From: Streptomyces fradiae
Lineage (GTDB): Bacteria; Actinomycetota; Actinomycetes; Streptomycetales; Streptomycetaceae
Length of the DNA: 64,000 nucleotides
Direction: 5' to 3'
Assembly (NCBI RefSeq): GCF_041270065.1
Contig: NZ_CP065958.1
Coordinates: 1,364,001-1,428,000 of the forward strand
A program made the position numbers and the translations under genes. The notes below the pieces were generated by a model. It saw nothing but the letters and a program-made list of their open reading frames with translations, searched no databases and was not told where the DNA came from. Below, piece after piece: positions 8,387 to 16,551 of this stretch (within the stretch, counting starts at the first letter, position 1; every line of letters begins with the position of its first letter).

Positions 8387-8830
8387 CTAGGTCCGCAGGT
8401 GGGCGGCGAGGCCGCGGCGGCCGCCGCGCATCATCAGGGCGTGGTTGGCCCGGAAGAGGGGGCGGCCGGGGACGGCGAGGGCGCGCATGAGGGGGCTGCG
8501 GACCTCGACCTCCTGCTCGTAGACGGCGCGGGTGCCGGTGCCCTCGGCGGTGAGGGTCCAGCGGGCCCAGCCGTCCAGGTCTCCGGACATGCCGACCTCC
8601 AGGACCCCGGCATCGGGGTCGCGGCGCCTGGCCTCGGCGGTGATCACCAGGTCGTACGGGAGCAGGGAGCGGAAGCGGGCGGTGCCGGTGCGGTCGTCGA
8701 GCGGGACGACCTCGCGGACCTGCGGCCACCAGAGGGGGTACTCCTCGGCCCGCTCCAGGACGCCGTAGACGGCGGCGGGCGGGGCGGCGAGACGCCAGAC
8801 GCTGCGGAAGCGGTAGCGGCACCAGTCCAT
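8387..8830 (-). CDS. SRPBCC (polyketide cyclase/START-like) family protein
   Basis: 147 aa. The N-terminal strand followed by PPAAVYGVLERAEEYPLWWPQVREV is the characteristic opening of SRPBCC 'coenzyme Q-binding/polyketide cyclase' proteins, and a long C-terminal helix (residues 118-147) closes the hydrophobic cavity. The family binds hydrophobic ligands; substrate and reaction cannot be told from sequence. It is a single gene between a tRNA promoter and a divergent large membrane protein. The start ATG at 8830 is the only one consistent with the first beta strand. No signal peptide. Confidence 0.85.
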   Translation of the reverse strand: MDWCRYRFRSVWRLAAPPAAVYGVLERAEEYPLWWPQVREVVPLDDRTGTARFRSLLPYDLVITAEARRRDPDAGVLEVGMSGDLDGWARWTLTAEGTGTRAVYEQEVEVRSPLMRALAVPGRPLFRANHALMMRGGRRGLAAHLRT

Positions 8831-8912
8831 GGGGCCAGTGTGGGGTACTCAGGGCCGGATCTGAGTATCCGCGCGCATCCCCTTTCGCTGTGTCCGGCGC
8901 CACACTCCGGCT

Positions 8913-11324
8913 ATGAACACCTCCCTGCCTCCCGCGGAAGAGCTCGCGCTCGTCGACCGCGAACTGGCCCGACTCGACGCCCACCGGGCGCAGTTGCTGC
9001 TGCGCCGGGACTGGCTGGTGCGGGTCCTGGACGCGCAGCGGGCCGCGCCGGTGCCGCCGGTGCCGCCCGTGCCGCCGGCTCTGCCCGCGGCGGCGGCCCC
9101 GCGGCCCTGGCCGGCGCCCGAGGCGACCCCGCGCAGCACGCAGAACGTGCTGCTGACCCTCGGCGGCATGCTGCTGACCGTGGCCGCGCTCGTGTTCACG
9201 CTGGTCAGCTGGGGCACGATGGGCATTGGCGGCCGGTCCGCGGTGCTCGCGGTGGTGACCTCGGCGGCCCTGTTCGCGCCGGTGGTGCTGCTGCGCCGCG
9301 GTCTGGTGTCCACGGCGGAGTCGGTCGCGGTGCTCGGTCTGGTCCTGACGGTCCTCGACGCGTACGCCCTGCACCGCGTGGCCCTGCCGGAGACCGGCGG
9401 TCTCGGCTACACGGCGGCGGCCTCGGCGATCCTGGCCGGCGCCTGGGCGGCGTACGGCTCCGCCCTGTCCCGTCTGCGCACCCCGCTCCCGGCCGCCGTG
9501 GTGGCGGCCCAACTGCCGCTGACGCTGGGGGTTCTGGCGGCGGACGGCGCGCTGACCGCGTTCGCGTGGGCGGCGCTCGGCACGGCCGCGCTGGACGTGG
9601 CGGCGGTGGTGTGGGTCAAGGCTCTGCCGGTGCGGGTGACCGCCGGAGTGGGTGCGGCGGGTCTGGGCGGCTGGGCGCTGCTTGCCGGCCTGGGTCTCTC
9701 GCTCACCTCGCCGCTGGAGGCGCTGCCGCTGCTGCTGGCCTGCGCCGCCGTGCTGCTGTTCCTCGCGGTGCGCCACGCGCCGTCGGCGCTCGCCTCCGCC
9801 GTGGTGGCCGGTCTGGCGGGGATCGCCGCGGCCGGCGGTCTGCTGCGTGCCGGGGTGCCGGAGGCGTGGATCGTCCCGGCGTACGCGCTGTGCGCGCTGG
9901 TCCTCGCGGGCGCCACTGCCTGGCACCGGGGGCCGTGGGCGGGCCCGCGGACGGAGCCGGTGAAGCTGCCGGGACTCCGGGACGGTCTGGCGTGGGCGGG
10001 CGCGGGGGTCCTCGGCCTCGCGACGCTGTGGGCGCTGCCGCCCGCCGTCTTCGGTCTGCTCGACCCGCGGGTCCGCTCGACGGAGATCTGGTCGGGCGCA
10101 CACCCGGAGCGGACGCTGACCGACTACCCGGCGACGGCCTCGCTGGTGCTGCTCATGGTGACCGCCGCACTGGTGGTGGTGCCGCGTCTGTGGACGCGTG
10201 GGGCGGCTCTCGTCCTGGGCTGGGCGCTGCTGGTCGGTCTGCCGGTGGCGTTCGGCCTGTCGTACGGGGCCTCGCTCGCCGTCCTCCTCGGCGCGACGGC
10301 CGCGGCCCTCGTGGTGGCGGTGCGCCCGGCGCCGGTGGCGCGCGGGCTCGACGGTTCGGCGGAGGTCCTTGCCTGGCTCGGGTTCGGGTGCGGCCTGGCC
10401 TCGGGGCTCGCGGCGGTGGCCCCGGCGCTGGACTCCCGGGCGGCGACGTTCGCGGTGCTCGGCGTGCTGGCGGCGCTGTTCGGCGCGGTCGCGTTGCTCG
10501 GCGGCGGGGTCCGGCGGACGGTGGCGGCCTGTGCGGGCGTCCTGGCGGTGGCGGGCCTGGTGGGGGCCGGGGCGGCGGCCGGGGGTCTGTCGGAGCCGGT
10601 GACGGGTCTGCTGCTGCTCGTGGTGCCGGCCGGGACGGCCGGTCTGGGGGCCTGGCTGCGCCGGCGTCCGGAGTCCGTGGCGGTGGAGGCCACGGGCGCG
10701 GCGGTGGGTCTCTTCGGGCTCGGCCTGACGCTCGACCGCCCGGCGCTGCTCGCGCTGGCGCTGGCGCTCGGCGGGGTGGTCGCGGCGGCGACGGCGGTAC
10801 GGCCGGAGCGCCGCCCGGTGGCCTCATGGGTGGCGGCGGTGCTGTTCCTGCTCGCGACCTGGGTGCGGCTCACGGTGTGGGAGGTCACGACCCCGGAGGC
10901 GTACACGCTGCCGGTGACGGTGCCCGCTCTGGTGGTGGGCGTGCTGCGGCGGCGCCGGGACCCGGAGGCGTCCTCGTGGACGGCGTACGGGCCGGGGCTC
11001 GCGGCCACTCTGGTGCCGAGTCTCTTCGCGGCCTGGGCCGACCCGCACGGGACGCGTCCGCTGCTGCTCGGGCTCGGGTCGCTGGCGGTGACGCTGCTCG
11101 GCGCGCGGTTCCGGCTGCAGGCGCCGCTGCTGCTCGGCGGCTCGGTGCTCGCCCTGGTCGGGCTGCACGAGCTCGCGCCATACGTGGTGCAGGCGGTGGG
11201 CGCGCTGCCGCGCTGGCTGCCGCCGGCCCTGGCCGGTCTGCTGCTGCTCGCGGTGGGCGCCACGTACGAGCAGCGGCTGCGCGACGCGCGCCGGCTGCGG
11301 GAGCGGCTGGGCAGGATGCGGTGA
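8913..11324 (+). CDS. Large polytopic membrane protein (SCO7613 C-terminal-like)
   Basis: 803 aa. A short coiled-coil-like N-terminus (ELALVDRELARLDAHRAQLLLRR, given here as positions 9-31 only in outline) leads into a Pro-rich linker near 48-75. More than 20 Ala/Leu/Val-rich transmembrane segments then run to residue 780, and the tail is charged. The first hydrophobic block (LLTLGGMLLTVAALVFTLVSW begins at about 86) resembles proteins named 'SCO7613 C-terminal domain-containing membrane protein'; I recall this name and have not checked it. Function unknown. No transporter signature is recognisable and no partner gene is adjacent. It is flanked by a divergent SRPBCC gene and a convergent tRNA-Val gene. 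Confidence 0.82.
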   Translation: MNTSLPPAEELALVDRELARLDAHRAQLLLRRDWLVRVLDAQRAAPVPPVPPVPPALPAAAAPRPWPAPEATPRSTQNVLLTLGGMLLTVAALVFTLVSWGTMGIGGRSAVLAVVTSAALFAPVVLLRRGLVSTAESVAVLGLVLTVLDAYALHRVALPETGGLGYTAAASAILAGAWAAYGSALSRLRTPLPAAVVAAQLPLTLGVLAADGALTAFAWAALGTAALDVAAVVWVKALPVRVTAGVGAAGLGGWALLAGLGLSLTSPLEALPLLLACAAVLLFLAVRHAPSALASAVVAGLAGIAAAGGLLRAGVPEAWIVPAYALCALVLAGATAWHRGPWAGPRTEPVKLPGLRDGLAWAGAGVLGLATLWALPPAVFGLLDPRVRSTEIWSGAHPERTLTDYPATASLVLLMVTAALVVVPRLWTRGAALVLGWALLVGLPVAFGLSYGASLAVLLGATAAALVVAVRPAPVARGLDGSAEVLAWLGFGCGLASGLAAVAPALDSRAATFAVLGVLAALFGAVALLGGGVRRTVAACAGVLAVAGLVGAGAAAGGLSEPVTGLLLLVVPAGTAGLGAWLRRRPESVAVEATGAAVGLFGLGLTLDRPALLALALALGGVVAAATAVRPERRPVASWVAAVLFLLATWVRLTVWEVTTPEAYTLPVTVPALVVGVLRRRRDPEASSWTAYGPGLAATLVPSLFAAWADPHGTRPLLLGLGSLAVTLLGARFRLQAPLLLGGSVLALVGLHELAPYVVQAVGALPRWLPPALAGLLLLAVGATYEQRLRDARRLRERLGRMR

Positions 11325-11328
11325 GACG

Positions 11329-11367
11329 CCGAAGGCCCGGAGACGGATTCCGTCTCCGGGCCTTCGG
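11329..11367. terminator. Bidirectional terminator
   Basis: A near-continuous 19-bp inverted repeat (CCGAAGGCCCGGAGACGGA with its complement) with almost no loop, between the 803-aa membrane protein gene and the convergent tRNA-Val copy 2. Confidence 0.85.
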
Positions 11368-11373
11368 TCCGGG

Positions 11374-11445
11374 TGGGCGATACTGGGATCGAACCAGTGA
11401 CCCCTTCGGTGTGAACGAAGTGCTCTCCCGCTGAGCTAATCGCCC
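11374..11445 (-). tRNA. tRNA-Val(CAC), copy 2
   Basis: 72 nt, identical base for base to the copy at 8237-8308, with the same anticodon loop TTCACAC and the same lack of encoded CCA. It also ends against a strong terminator shared with a convergent protein gene. Confidence 0.97.
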
Positions 11446-11458
11446 GGGTGCACCGCAA

Positions 11459-11488
11459 ACATTACCGCATGTCAGCGGTGGTTCCGAA
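11459..11488 (-). promoter_or_regulatory. Candidate promoter of tRNA-Val copy 2
   Basis: On the minus strand TTCGGA, 18 nt, TAATGT. The spacing equals that of the copy 1 promoter although the -35 is poorer. The -10 lies 14 bp before the tRNA. Confidence 0.4.
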
Positions 11489-11499
11489 CCGCTTCCGGG

Positions 11500-11988
11500 T
11501 CACTCGTCGATCTTCCACGGCATGACGAGGCCGAACTTCCACAGGTAGATGCCCAGCAGCACGCCGATGATCACCAGGCCGATGCTGGTGAGGATGATGT
11601 TCCGGCGCCGGACCTTGGGGTCGAGGGCGCGCTGGGCGGCCTCGGTGACCTTCCGCTTGGTCCAGCGCAGCACCAGCTGGGCCCAGACGAACTCGGTCGC
11701 CCAGATCGCCATGCCGGCGAAGATCACCAGCCAGCCGGGGCCCGGCAGCGGCAGCATCACGATGCCGGCGCCGACGACGGCGAGGCCGACGACGAAGACG
11801 CCGACCTGCCAGCTCAGGTGCAGGGTCCGGCGGGCCTTGATGAACTCCGGCGCCCGCGAGCCGAGCGGCGCGCCCTCGGTGTCCCCGGCCGCGCTATCCG
11901 GCGTGTCCGGCGTCGCGTTCCCCTGCTGCGCACTCTTGTCCCCGTCGGCCGCGGACTCCCCGGTGCGCTCGTCACTCTCCGCATTCAT
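11500..11988 (-). CDS. TIGR02611 family small membrane protein
   Basis: 162 aa. A polar, acidic N-terminus of about 50 residues is followed by a basic helix. A hydrophobic pair then contains the family hallmark LPLPGPGWLVIFAG (PGPGW, about residues 80-93), and a further helix at about 135-155 ends with the C-terminal tail WKIDE. The PGPGW turn is known from this actinobacterial family; its function is not. Likely an inner-membrane protein with three or four segments. Monocistronic, facing away from ssgB with 189 bp between starts. Confidence 0.88.
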   Translation of the reverse strand: MNAESDERTGESAADGDKSAQQGNATPDTPDSAAGDTEGAPLGSRAPEFIKARRTLHLSWQVGVFVVGLAVVGAGIVMLPLPGPGWLVIFAGMAIWATEFVWAQLVLRWTKRKVTEAAQRALDPKVRRRNIILTSIGLVIIGVLLGIYLWKFGLVMPWKIDE

Positions 11989-12092
11989 GACCCCAACTTA
12001 CCGGACCGTCCCCGTGTGTCGAATTGGAGGTATTACCCAAAGTTACACGCGCCCATACGAGCTACCTGAACGATCACAAAACAGACAGAGGG

Positions 12093-12116
12093 GTTTACAA
12101 CGGCACCGTAGGTGGC
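12093..12116 (+). promoter_or_regulatory. Candidate stress-sigma promoter of ssgB
   Basis: GTTT, 14 nt, GGTGGC lies about 60 bp upstream of the ssgB start and loosely fits the SigB/SigH-type pattern (GNNTN14-16GGGTAC). In S. coelicolor ssgB is known to depend on SigH. The -10 match is weak, so this is tentative. Confidence 0.25.
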
Positions 12117-12177
12117 ATGTCGATTTCGCCGACGTGCGAATCCCCGAGCGCACACTGAGCGAAAGGCCCTGGCGCTT

Positions 12178-12591
12178 ATGAACACCACGGTCAGCTGCGA
12201 GCTGCACCTGCGCCTCGTTGTGTCGAGCGAGTCCTCACTGCCTGTACCCGCGGGCCTGCGGTATGACACGGCCGATCCGTATGCCGTGCACGCCACCTTC
12301 CACACCGGAGCCGAGGAGACGGTCGAGTGGGTCTTCGCCCGCGACCTTCTCGCCGAGGGGCTGCACCGGCCCACCGGCACGGGCGACGTCCGGGTCTGGC
12401 CGTCACGCAGCCACGGTCAGGGAGTCGTCTGCATCGCCCTGAGTTCCCCCGAGGGCGAAGCCCTGCTCGAGGCCCCGGCGAGGGCCCTGGAGTCGTTCCT
12501 CAAGCGGACCGACGCTGCCGTGCCACCGGGCACCGAGCACCGCCACTTCGACCTCGACACGGAGCTCTCCCACATCCTGGCCGACAGCTGA
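12178..12591 (+). CDS. ssgB: SsgB sporulation-specific cell-division protein
   Basis: 137 aa, the full length of SsgB. The N-terminus VSCELHLRLVVSSESSLPVP and the segment TVEWVFARDLL match SsgB as I know it almost residue for residue. SsgB is the archetypal SsgA-like protein. It marks future septum sites in aerial hyphae and recruits FtsZ, with SsgA, for sporulation septation. It forms a bell-shaped beta-barrel fold and has no catalytic residues. The ATG at 12178 follows AAAGG by about 12 bases. Monocistronic, with a terminator directly downstream. Its presence is the strongest taxonomic marker in the window. Confidence 0.97.
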   Translation: MNTTVSCELHLRLVVSSESSLPVPAGLRYDTADPYAVHATFHTGAEETVEWVFARDLLAEGLHRPTGTGDVRVWPSRSHGQGVVCIALSSPEGEALLEAPARALESFLKRTDAAVPPGTEHRHFDLDTELSHILADS

Positions 12592-12610
12592 GGCCAGGCC
12601 TACAGCCGCA

Positions 12611-12641
12611 CGGCGCCGTCCGACTCGGGGAGACGGCGCCG
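12611..12641 (+). terminator. ssgB terminator
   Basis: CGGCGCCGTC and GACGGCGCCG pair over 10 bp around an 11-nt loop, 20 bp after the ssgB stop. Confidence 0.7.
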
Positions 12642-12663
12642 CGCGGACAACCGTGCACTCCCT

Positions 12664-12710
12664 CATCGGCGCTCCACACCGCGCAGCCGGCGCGGTGCGG
12701 GGCGCCGATG
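12664..12710. repeat. Long imperfect inverted repeat between ssgB and the CGNR gene
   Basis: Arms CATCGGCGCTCCACACCGCG and its near-complement (two mismatches, one of them G-U) span 21 positions with a 4-nt loop. It comes after the ssgB terminator and just before a TAGAGT -10-like element (12730-12735) of the next gene. It may be a second terminator or an insulating hairpin. Confidence 0.6.
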
Positions 12711-12784
12711 CCCGTTTCCGGGTCCGCGCTAGAGTTCAGCGCAATTCCGCGGGCACCCGCCCGCAGCCGGCCAGGGAGCGAATC

Positions 12785-13342
12785 GTGCTGATCCCCCACG
12801 ACACCCGGATCGCCCTCGACACCGTCGTCGATCTGATGAACACCGCCCCGGAGGGTGACCGCGACGACGCGCTCGGAGACATCGAGGCGCTGCAGTCCTT
12901 CGTGCACGCCCACAAGATCAGTGACGTCGGCCAGCTCGGCGCGGCCGACCTGCGCGCGGTGCGCGAGGTGCGCGACCGCTTCACGGCGGTCTTCTCCGCC
13001 CCCGACGCCCGGATCGCCGCCACCCTGATCAACCAGCTGGTCGCGGCCGCCGGCACCACACCGCAGCTGACCGACCACGACGGCTACGACTGGCACGTCC
13101 ACTACTTCGCGCCGGGCGCCTCGGTCGCCGACCACCTGGGCGCGGACTGCGGCATGGCGCTGGCCTTCATCGTCGTCGCGGGCGAGCAGGAGCGGCTGCG
13201 CCGCTGCGAGGCGCCGGACTGCGGCCGGGCCTTCGTCGACCTCTCCCGCAACCGCTCCCGCCGCTACTGCGACAGCCGCACCTGCGGCAACCGCCTGCAC
13301 GTCGCCGCCTACCGGGCCCGCCGCAAGGAAGCCGCAGGCTGA
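12785..13342 (+). CDS. CGNR zinc-finger protein, putative transcription regulator
   Basis: 185 aa. The C-terminal 45 residues carry CEAPDCGRAFVDLSRN, then RRYCDSRTCGNRLHVAAYR. This is the four-cysteine CGNR zinc finger with its eponymous motif, a presumed DNA-binding element. The N-terminal 135 residues form the ABATE-like helical domain thought to bind a ligand (family knowledge). GTG at 12785 is used; the upstream segment preceding it is the long inverted repeat, not coding. It may respond to a stress ligand, but no target gene is obvious. The next gene is convergent. Confidence 0.88.
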   Translation: MLIPHDTRIALDTVVDLMNTAPEGDRDDALGDIEALQSFVHAHKISDVGQLGAADLRAVREVRDRFTAVFSAPDARIAATLINQLVAAAGTTPQLTDHDGYDWHVHYFAPGASVADHLGADCGMALAFIVVAGEQERLRRCEAPDCGRAFVDLSRNRSRRYCDSRTCGNRLHVAAYRARRKEAAG

Positions 13343-13366
13343 TCCCGCCCCCGGGCACCGGCGCCC

Positions 13367-13585
13367 TCACAGCAGGAACAGGTCGTGCACGGCGGCCATG
13401 AGCAGCAGCGCGCCGATCACCGCCAGGAAGATCATCAGCGGCGGCTGGGACAGCGCGAACAGACAGCCGCGCGGCTCCTCGGCGACCGGCACGGACGGCG
13501 CCGCGCCGGGGGCGGGAACGCGTGCGCGGCCGGTCACGGCGGCGGGAACGGGTGCGGGGGCGGTGTCCCCCGAGGTATCGAGCAT
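13367..13585 (-). CDS. Small membrane protein
   Basis: 72 aa from the ATG at 13585 (a GTG at 13606 would add seven residues; neither start has a clear ribosome-binding site). A Pro/Ala/Val-rich first half is followed by one strong hydrophobic segment (PPLMIFLAVIGALLLMAAV, about residues 47-65) near the C-terminus. That makes it a tail-anchored protein with its N-terminus probably in the cytoplasm. Function unknown. It is convergent with the CGNR gene and only 25 bp from it. Confidence 0.6.
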   Translation of the reverse strand: MLDTSGDTAPAPVPAAVTGRARVPAPGAAPSVPVAEEPRGCLFALSQPPLMIFLAVIGALLLMAAVHDLFLL

Positions 13586-13718
13586 CTCGGGGGGATGATG
13601 CAGCACGCCCGGTCCCGAAGATCACGCAACACACCCCGCGCAGGGCCGTGTTCACCCCATCCCGTGGACCACGGGACCGAGAAGGATCAGAACCGGTCGG
13701 ACCGCGGTCCGATCCCGG

Positions 13719-14144
13719 TCATATTCCGTGCTTCTTCAGAATCGCCTCGATGTCGCTGAAGTCCTCGTCCGCCGGCTTCGCCTGCTGCTTCGCGGCCGGA
13801 GCGGAGCGCCCGGCCCCCAGCGACGGCGCCGACGCGGCGGGCGCCACGGCCGACGGGGTCTCTCCCCCGGTCGCCGCCTTCCCGGCCCTGCGCCGCTCGA
13901 CCGCGCGCGAGCTCATGAACAGCAGCCAGGACAGCCCCAGCACGCCGAAGCCGGCCCACACGGTCAGGTTGAACGTCAGGGCCTCGAAGAGCCAGTCGAT
14001 CGCGCCCGTCATCACCAGGCCCAGCGGCACCAGCGCATAGGCGGCGATCCGGGTGGCGGTCAGGAACTTCCTCCGCCAGGCCGTGATCGCGGCGATGCCC
14101 AGGCCCGCCGCGGCCACCGCGGAGCAAACGGTCTCGGCAAGCAT
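13719..14144 (-). CDS. Conserved small membrane protein
   Basis: 141 aa. ATG at 14144 with GGAGG eight bases upstream. Three hydrophobic segments occur: about 3-18, 30-50 and 62-78 (ending WLLFMSS). An arginine-rich junction and an Ala/Pro-rich cytoplasmic tail follow, and the tail ends with the amphipathic helix DEDFSDIEAILKKHGI. That terminal helix is the best-formed part of the tail and may be a docking motif (inference). Family not recognised. Divergent from the DsbA-like gene with 138 bp between starts. Confidence 0.78.
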   Translation of the reverse strand: MLAETVCSAVAAAGLGIAAITAWRRKFLTATRIAAYALVPLGLVMTGAIDWLFEALTFNLTVWAGFGVLGLSWLLFMSSRAVERRRAGKAATGGETPSAVAPAASAPSLGAGRSAPAAKQQAKPADEDFSDIEAILKKHGI

Positions 14145-14282
14145 GCGATCCTCCTGGTCGGTCCGGGTGATACGTCCCTTCCATCCTGCACCGCACCTAC
14201 CCCGCCGGGCCATGCCCAGGCCCAGGGATCAGGGGGATCTCCGGGTCGTCCCCCAGGGAGGGCCGGATGGGAGACTCTTCCC

Positions 14283-14795
14283 ATGAGTGAGTCCACCACC
14301 CCCGCCTCCCCGGTCGTCCTGGAGGCCTGGTTCGACCTGCAGTGCCCCGACTGCTTCCAGGCCCTCGACGACGTCCGCGCCCTGCGCGCCGCGTACGGCG
14401 ACCGCCTCGACGTGCTGCTGCGCCACTTCCCGCTGCCCAAGCACAAGCACGCGTACGCCGCCGCCCAGGCCGCCGAGGAGGCCTTCGCCCAGGGACAGGG
14501 CTGGCCCTACGCCGAGGCCCTCCTCGCCCGGACCGCCGAGCTGGCCGACCGCGGCGAGCCGGTCCTCCTGGAGGTGGCGGGCGAACTCGGCCTGGACGCC
14601 GAGGAGTTCGACACCGCACTGATCGACGGCCGGCACCTCCTGACGGTCGACGCCGACGAGGCCGAGGGCAAGGCGATCAAGGTCACCGGCACCCCCACGT
14701 ACGTCATCGGCGGCGAGCGTCTCGACGGCGGCCAGAGCCAGGACGGTCTGCGCGAGCGCATCACGGAGATCGCCGACCGCCTCCTCGGCGCCTGA
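14283..14795 (+). CDS. DsbA/FrnE-like thioredoxin-fold protein
   Basis: 170 aa. Thioredoxin fold with a CPDC redox motif at about residues 21-24 (FDLQCPDC) and the cis-proline TPTYVIGG near 138. The helical insert between them is typical of DsbA. There is no signal peptide or membrane anchor, so it is cytoplasmic, as are FrnE-type disulfide oxidoreductases in Streptomyces. Substrate unknown. ATG at 14283. It may reduce or isomerise disulfides under oxidative stress (family-based). It is followed by a convergent acetyltransferase gene after 25 bp. Confidence 0.88.
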   Translation: MSESTTPASPVVLEAWFDLQCPDCFQALDDVRALRAAYGDRLDVLLRHFPLPKHKHAYAAAQAAEEAFAQGQGWPYAEALLARTAELADRGEPVLLEVAGELGLDAEEFDTALIDGRHLLTVDADEAEGKAIKVTGTPTYVIGGERLDGGQSQDGLRERITEIADRLLGA

Positions 14796-14820
14796 CCCCA
14801 TCCCTCTGCCGGGGAGATCG

Positions 14821-15660
14821 TCAGCGCAGTTCCTTCGCGCTGTTCACGAAGGTCGTGCGGTAGCCCAGCGACTCGTAGAGCCGGATCGCCGGGGTGTTGC
14901 CCGCGAAGACGTGCAGTCCGATCCGGGTCTCCCCGGCCTCCCGCGCGACCCGCTCGGCGAGCAGCATCAGCGCCCGGCCGTAGCCGCGCCCGCGGTGCGC
15001 CTCGTCGACCTCGATGTCGTACACGAAAGCCGCCCACCGCCCCGGTTCGAGTTCGATCCGGCCCGTCCACAGATGGCCGGCCGGCCGCCCGTCCTTCACG
15101 ATCACGTGGAAGGCGACGCCGGGCGAGGCCAGGCCGTCCGGGAGATACCTCCGGTGACTGTCCTCGGCCTTGGCGCGGGCCTGGTCCTCGGGGACGCCCC
15201 GGTCGATCCAGTCCTGCGCGAAGACCTCCTTGGACCGCGCCGCCCACACCACGAACTCGGCCTCGGTCATCGGCCGGACCTCGACGCCCTCCGGCAGCGC
15301 GGGCGGCTCGGCCGGCACTGCCTTGACCATGTTCCGGCTTCGCTCGGCGTAGCCGAGAGAGTCCGCCATCCGGAGCGCGGCCGCCGCCTCCGCGGGCACC
15401 GATATCCGCACCTGGACGCAGCCCCAGCTCCGCAGCACCTCCTCGGCCGCGAGCGCCGCGACCGTGGCCCGGCCGCGCCCACGGTCCGGCTGGTGGACCC
15501 CGAGGCTGTCGATCACGCCCGAGGCCGCGCCGAAGGCGGGGTCCGTGGAGAGCCGGACGGAGCCGACCCGGCGGCTGTTCACGCAGATGTCGTAGCTGCG
15601 GGAACGGCTGCCGTCGGCAGACTGCTGGAGCGGCTCGGACGGCCGCAGGGTGGTGGTCAT
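14821..15660 (-). CDS. Tandem GNAT N-acetyltransferase
   Basis: 279 aa with two GNAT-like halves. The N-terminal half (about 10-120) has the degenerate acetyl-CoA loop RGRGRATVAALAA. The C-terminal half (about 130-279) has the canonical motif A HRGRGYGRALMLLAE (about 225) and motif B NTPAIRLYESLGY (about 254). Such double proteins often use the C-terminal half for catalysis, as in mycothiol synthase. The substrate here is unknown. Start ATG at 15660; an upstream ATG would add 12 residues with no ribosome-binding site. Convergent with the DsbA-like gene. Confidence 0.87.
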   Translation of the reverse strand: MTTTLRPSEPLQQSADGSRSRSYDICVNSRRVGSVRLSTDPAFGAASGVIDSLGVHQPDRGRGRATVAALAAEEVLRSWGCVQVRISVPAEAAAALRMADSLGYAERSRNMVKAVPAEPPALPEGVEVRPMTEAEFVVWAARSKEVFAQDWIDRGVPEDQARAKAEDSHRRYLPDGLASPGVAFHVIVKDGRPAGHLWTGRIELEPGRWAAFVYDIEVDEAHRGRGYGRALMLLAERVAREAGETRIGLHVFAGNTPAIRLYESLGYRTTFVNSAKELR

Positions 15661-15720
15661 CACGGGTGTTCTACCCGCGCCGCGCCCACCCGTCATCCGG
15701 ATTTCGGCCGGGATCCGGTC

Positions 15721-16551
15721 TCAGCCGATCTTCGGGTCCCGGTCCCGGGCCGCCCGCTCCTCGAAGATCCGCATCGCCTTGGCCGTGACCGGCCCCGGCG
15801 TCCCGGCAAGCTCCCGGTCGTCCACCCGGTGCACGGCCTGCACGTCGCGCAGGGTCGAGGTCAGGAAGATCTCGTCGGCGCTCTCCAGGACGTCCAGCGG
15901 CAGGTCGGTCTCCTCCGCGCCGGTCCACTCGGCGGCCAGGGCGCGGGTGATGCCCGCGAGGCAGCCGGAGGACACCGGCGGGGTGAGGATCCGGCCGTCG
16001 ACCACGACGAAGACATTGGAGCCGGTGCCCTCGCAGAGCCGCCCCACGGTGTTGGCGAAGAGCGCCTCGGAGGCGCCCCGCTCGTGCGCGCGGGCGAGCG
16101 CGACGACGTTCTCGGCGTACGAGGTGGTCTTGAGGCCGGTCAGCGCGCCGCGCTCGTTACGGGTCCAGGGCACCGTGATCACGGCGGTGGTGTCCGGGCG
16201 GCGGCGGGTCTCGCCGAGGGCCACGACCAGACCGGGGCCGGCGTCCCCGCGCTCGGAGCCGAGCGGGGAGAGCCCGCCGGTGTACGTGATGCGCAGCCGG
16301 CCGAGCTCCATCGGGTTGGCGGCGAGGACGGCGGCGACCGCGCGACGTACCTCGTCGAGGTCGGGATCGGGCAGGCCGAGGCCGCGGGCGGAGCGGGTCA
16401 GCCGCTCCAGGTGGAGGGTGAGGGCGAACGTTTCGCCGCGCTCGGCCTTGACCGTCTCGAAGATGCCGTCGCCGACGGTCAGCCCGTGGTCGAGGACCGA
16501 GACCCGCGCGCTCTCGGCGTCGTGCAGCGCGCCGTTGACCCACAGTTTCAT
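15721..16551 (-). CDS. pabC: Aminodeoxychorismate lyase-like class IV aminotransferase
   Basis: 276 aa PLP fold-type IV protein. It has VNG/VSVLDHGLTVGDGIFET (residues 4-35), the PLP lysine in LKTTSYAEN (about 138) and the C-terminal GCLAGITRAL phosphate-binding turn. The fold also serves branched-chain and D-amino-acid aminotransferases. The four-base overlap (ATGA) with the upstream chorismate-binding gene argues for PabC, which releases pyruvate from aminodeoxychorismate to give p-aminobenzoate for folate. Some Streptomyces use such pairs for specialised metabolites, but no such cluster is present here. Confidence 0.85.
   Translation of the reverse strand: MKLWVNGALHDAESARVSVLDHGLTVGDGIFETVKAERGETFALTLHLERLTRSARGLGLPDPDLDEVRRAVAAVLAANPMELGRLRITYTGGLSPLGSERGDAGPGLVVALGETRRRPDTTAVITVPWTRNERGALTGLKTTSYAENVVALARAHERGASEALFANTVGRLCEGTGSNVFVVVDGRILTPPVSSGCLAGITRALAAEWTGAEETDLPLDVLESADEIFLTSTLRDVQAVHRVDDRELAGTPGPVTAKAMRIFEERAARDRDPKIG

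Noticed and set aside
8318..11434. Long open frame in another frame of the 803-aa membrane protein
   Set aside because: Gly/Ala/Arg-only product running through two tRNA genes; the chosen frame has transmembrane periodicity.
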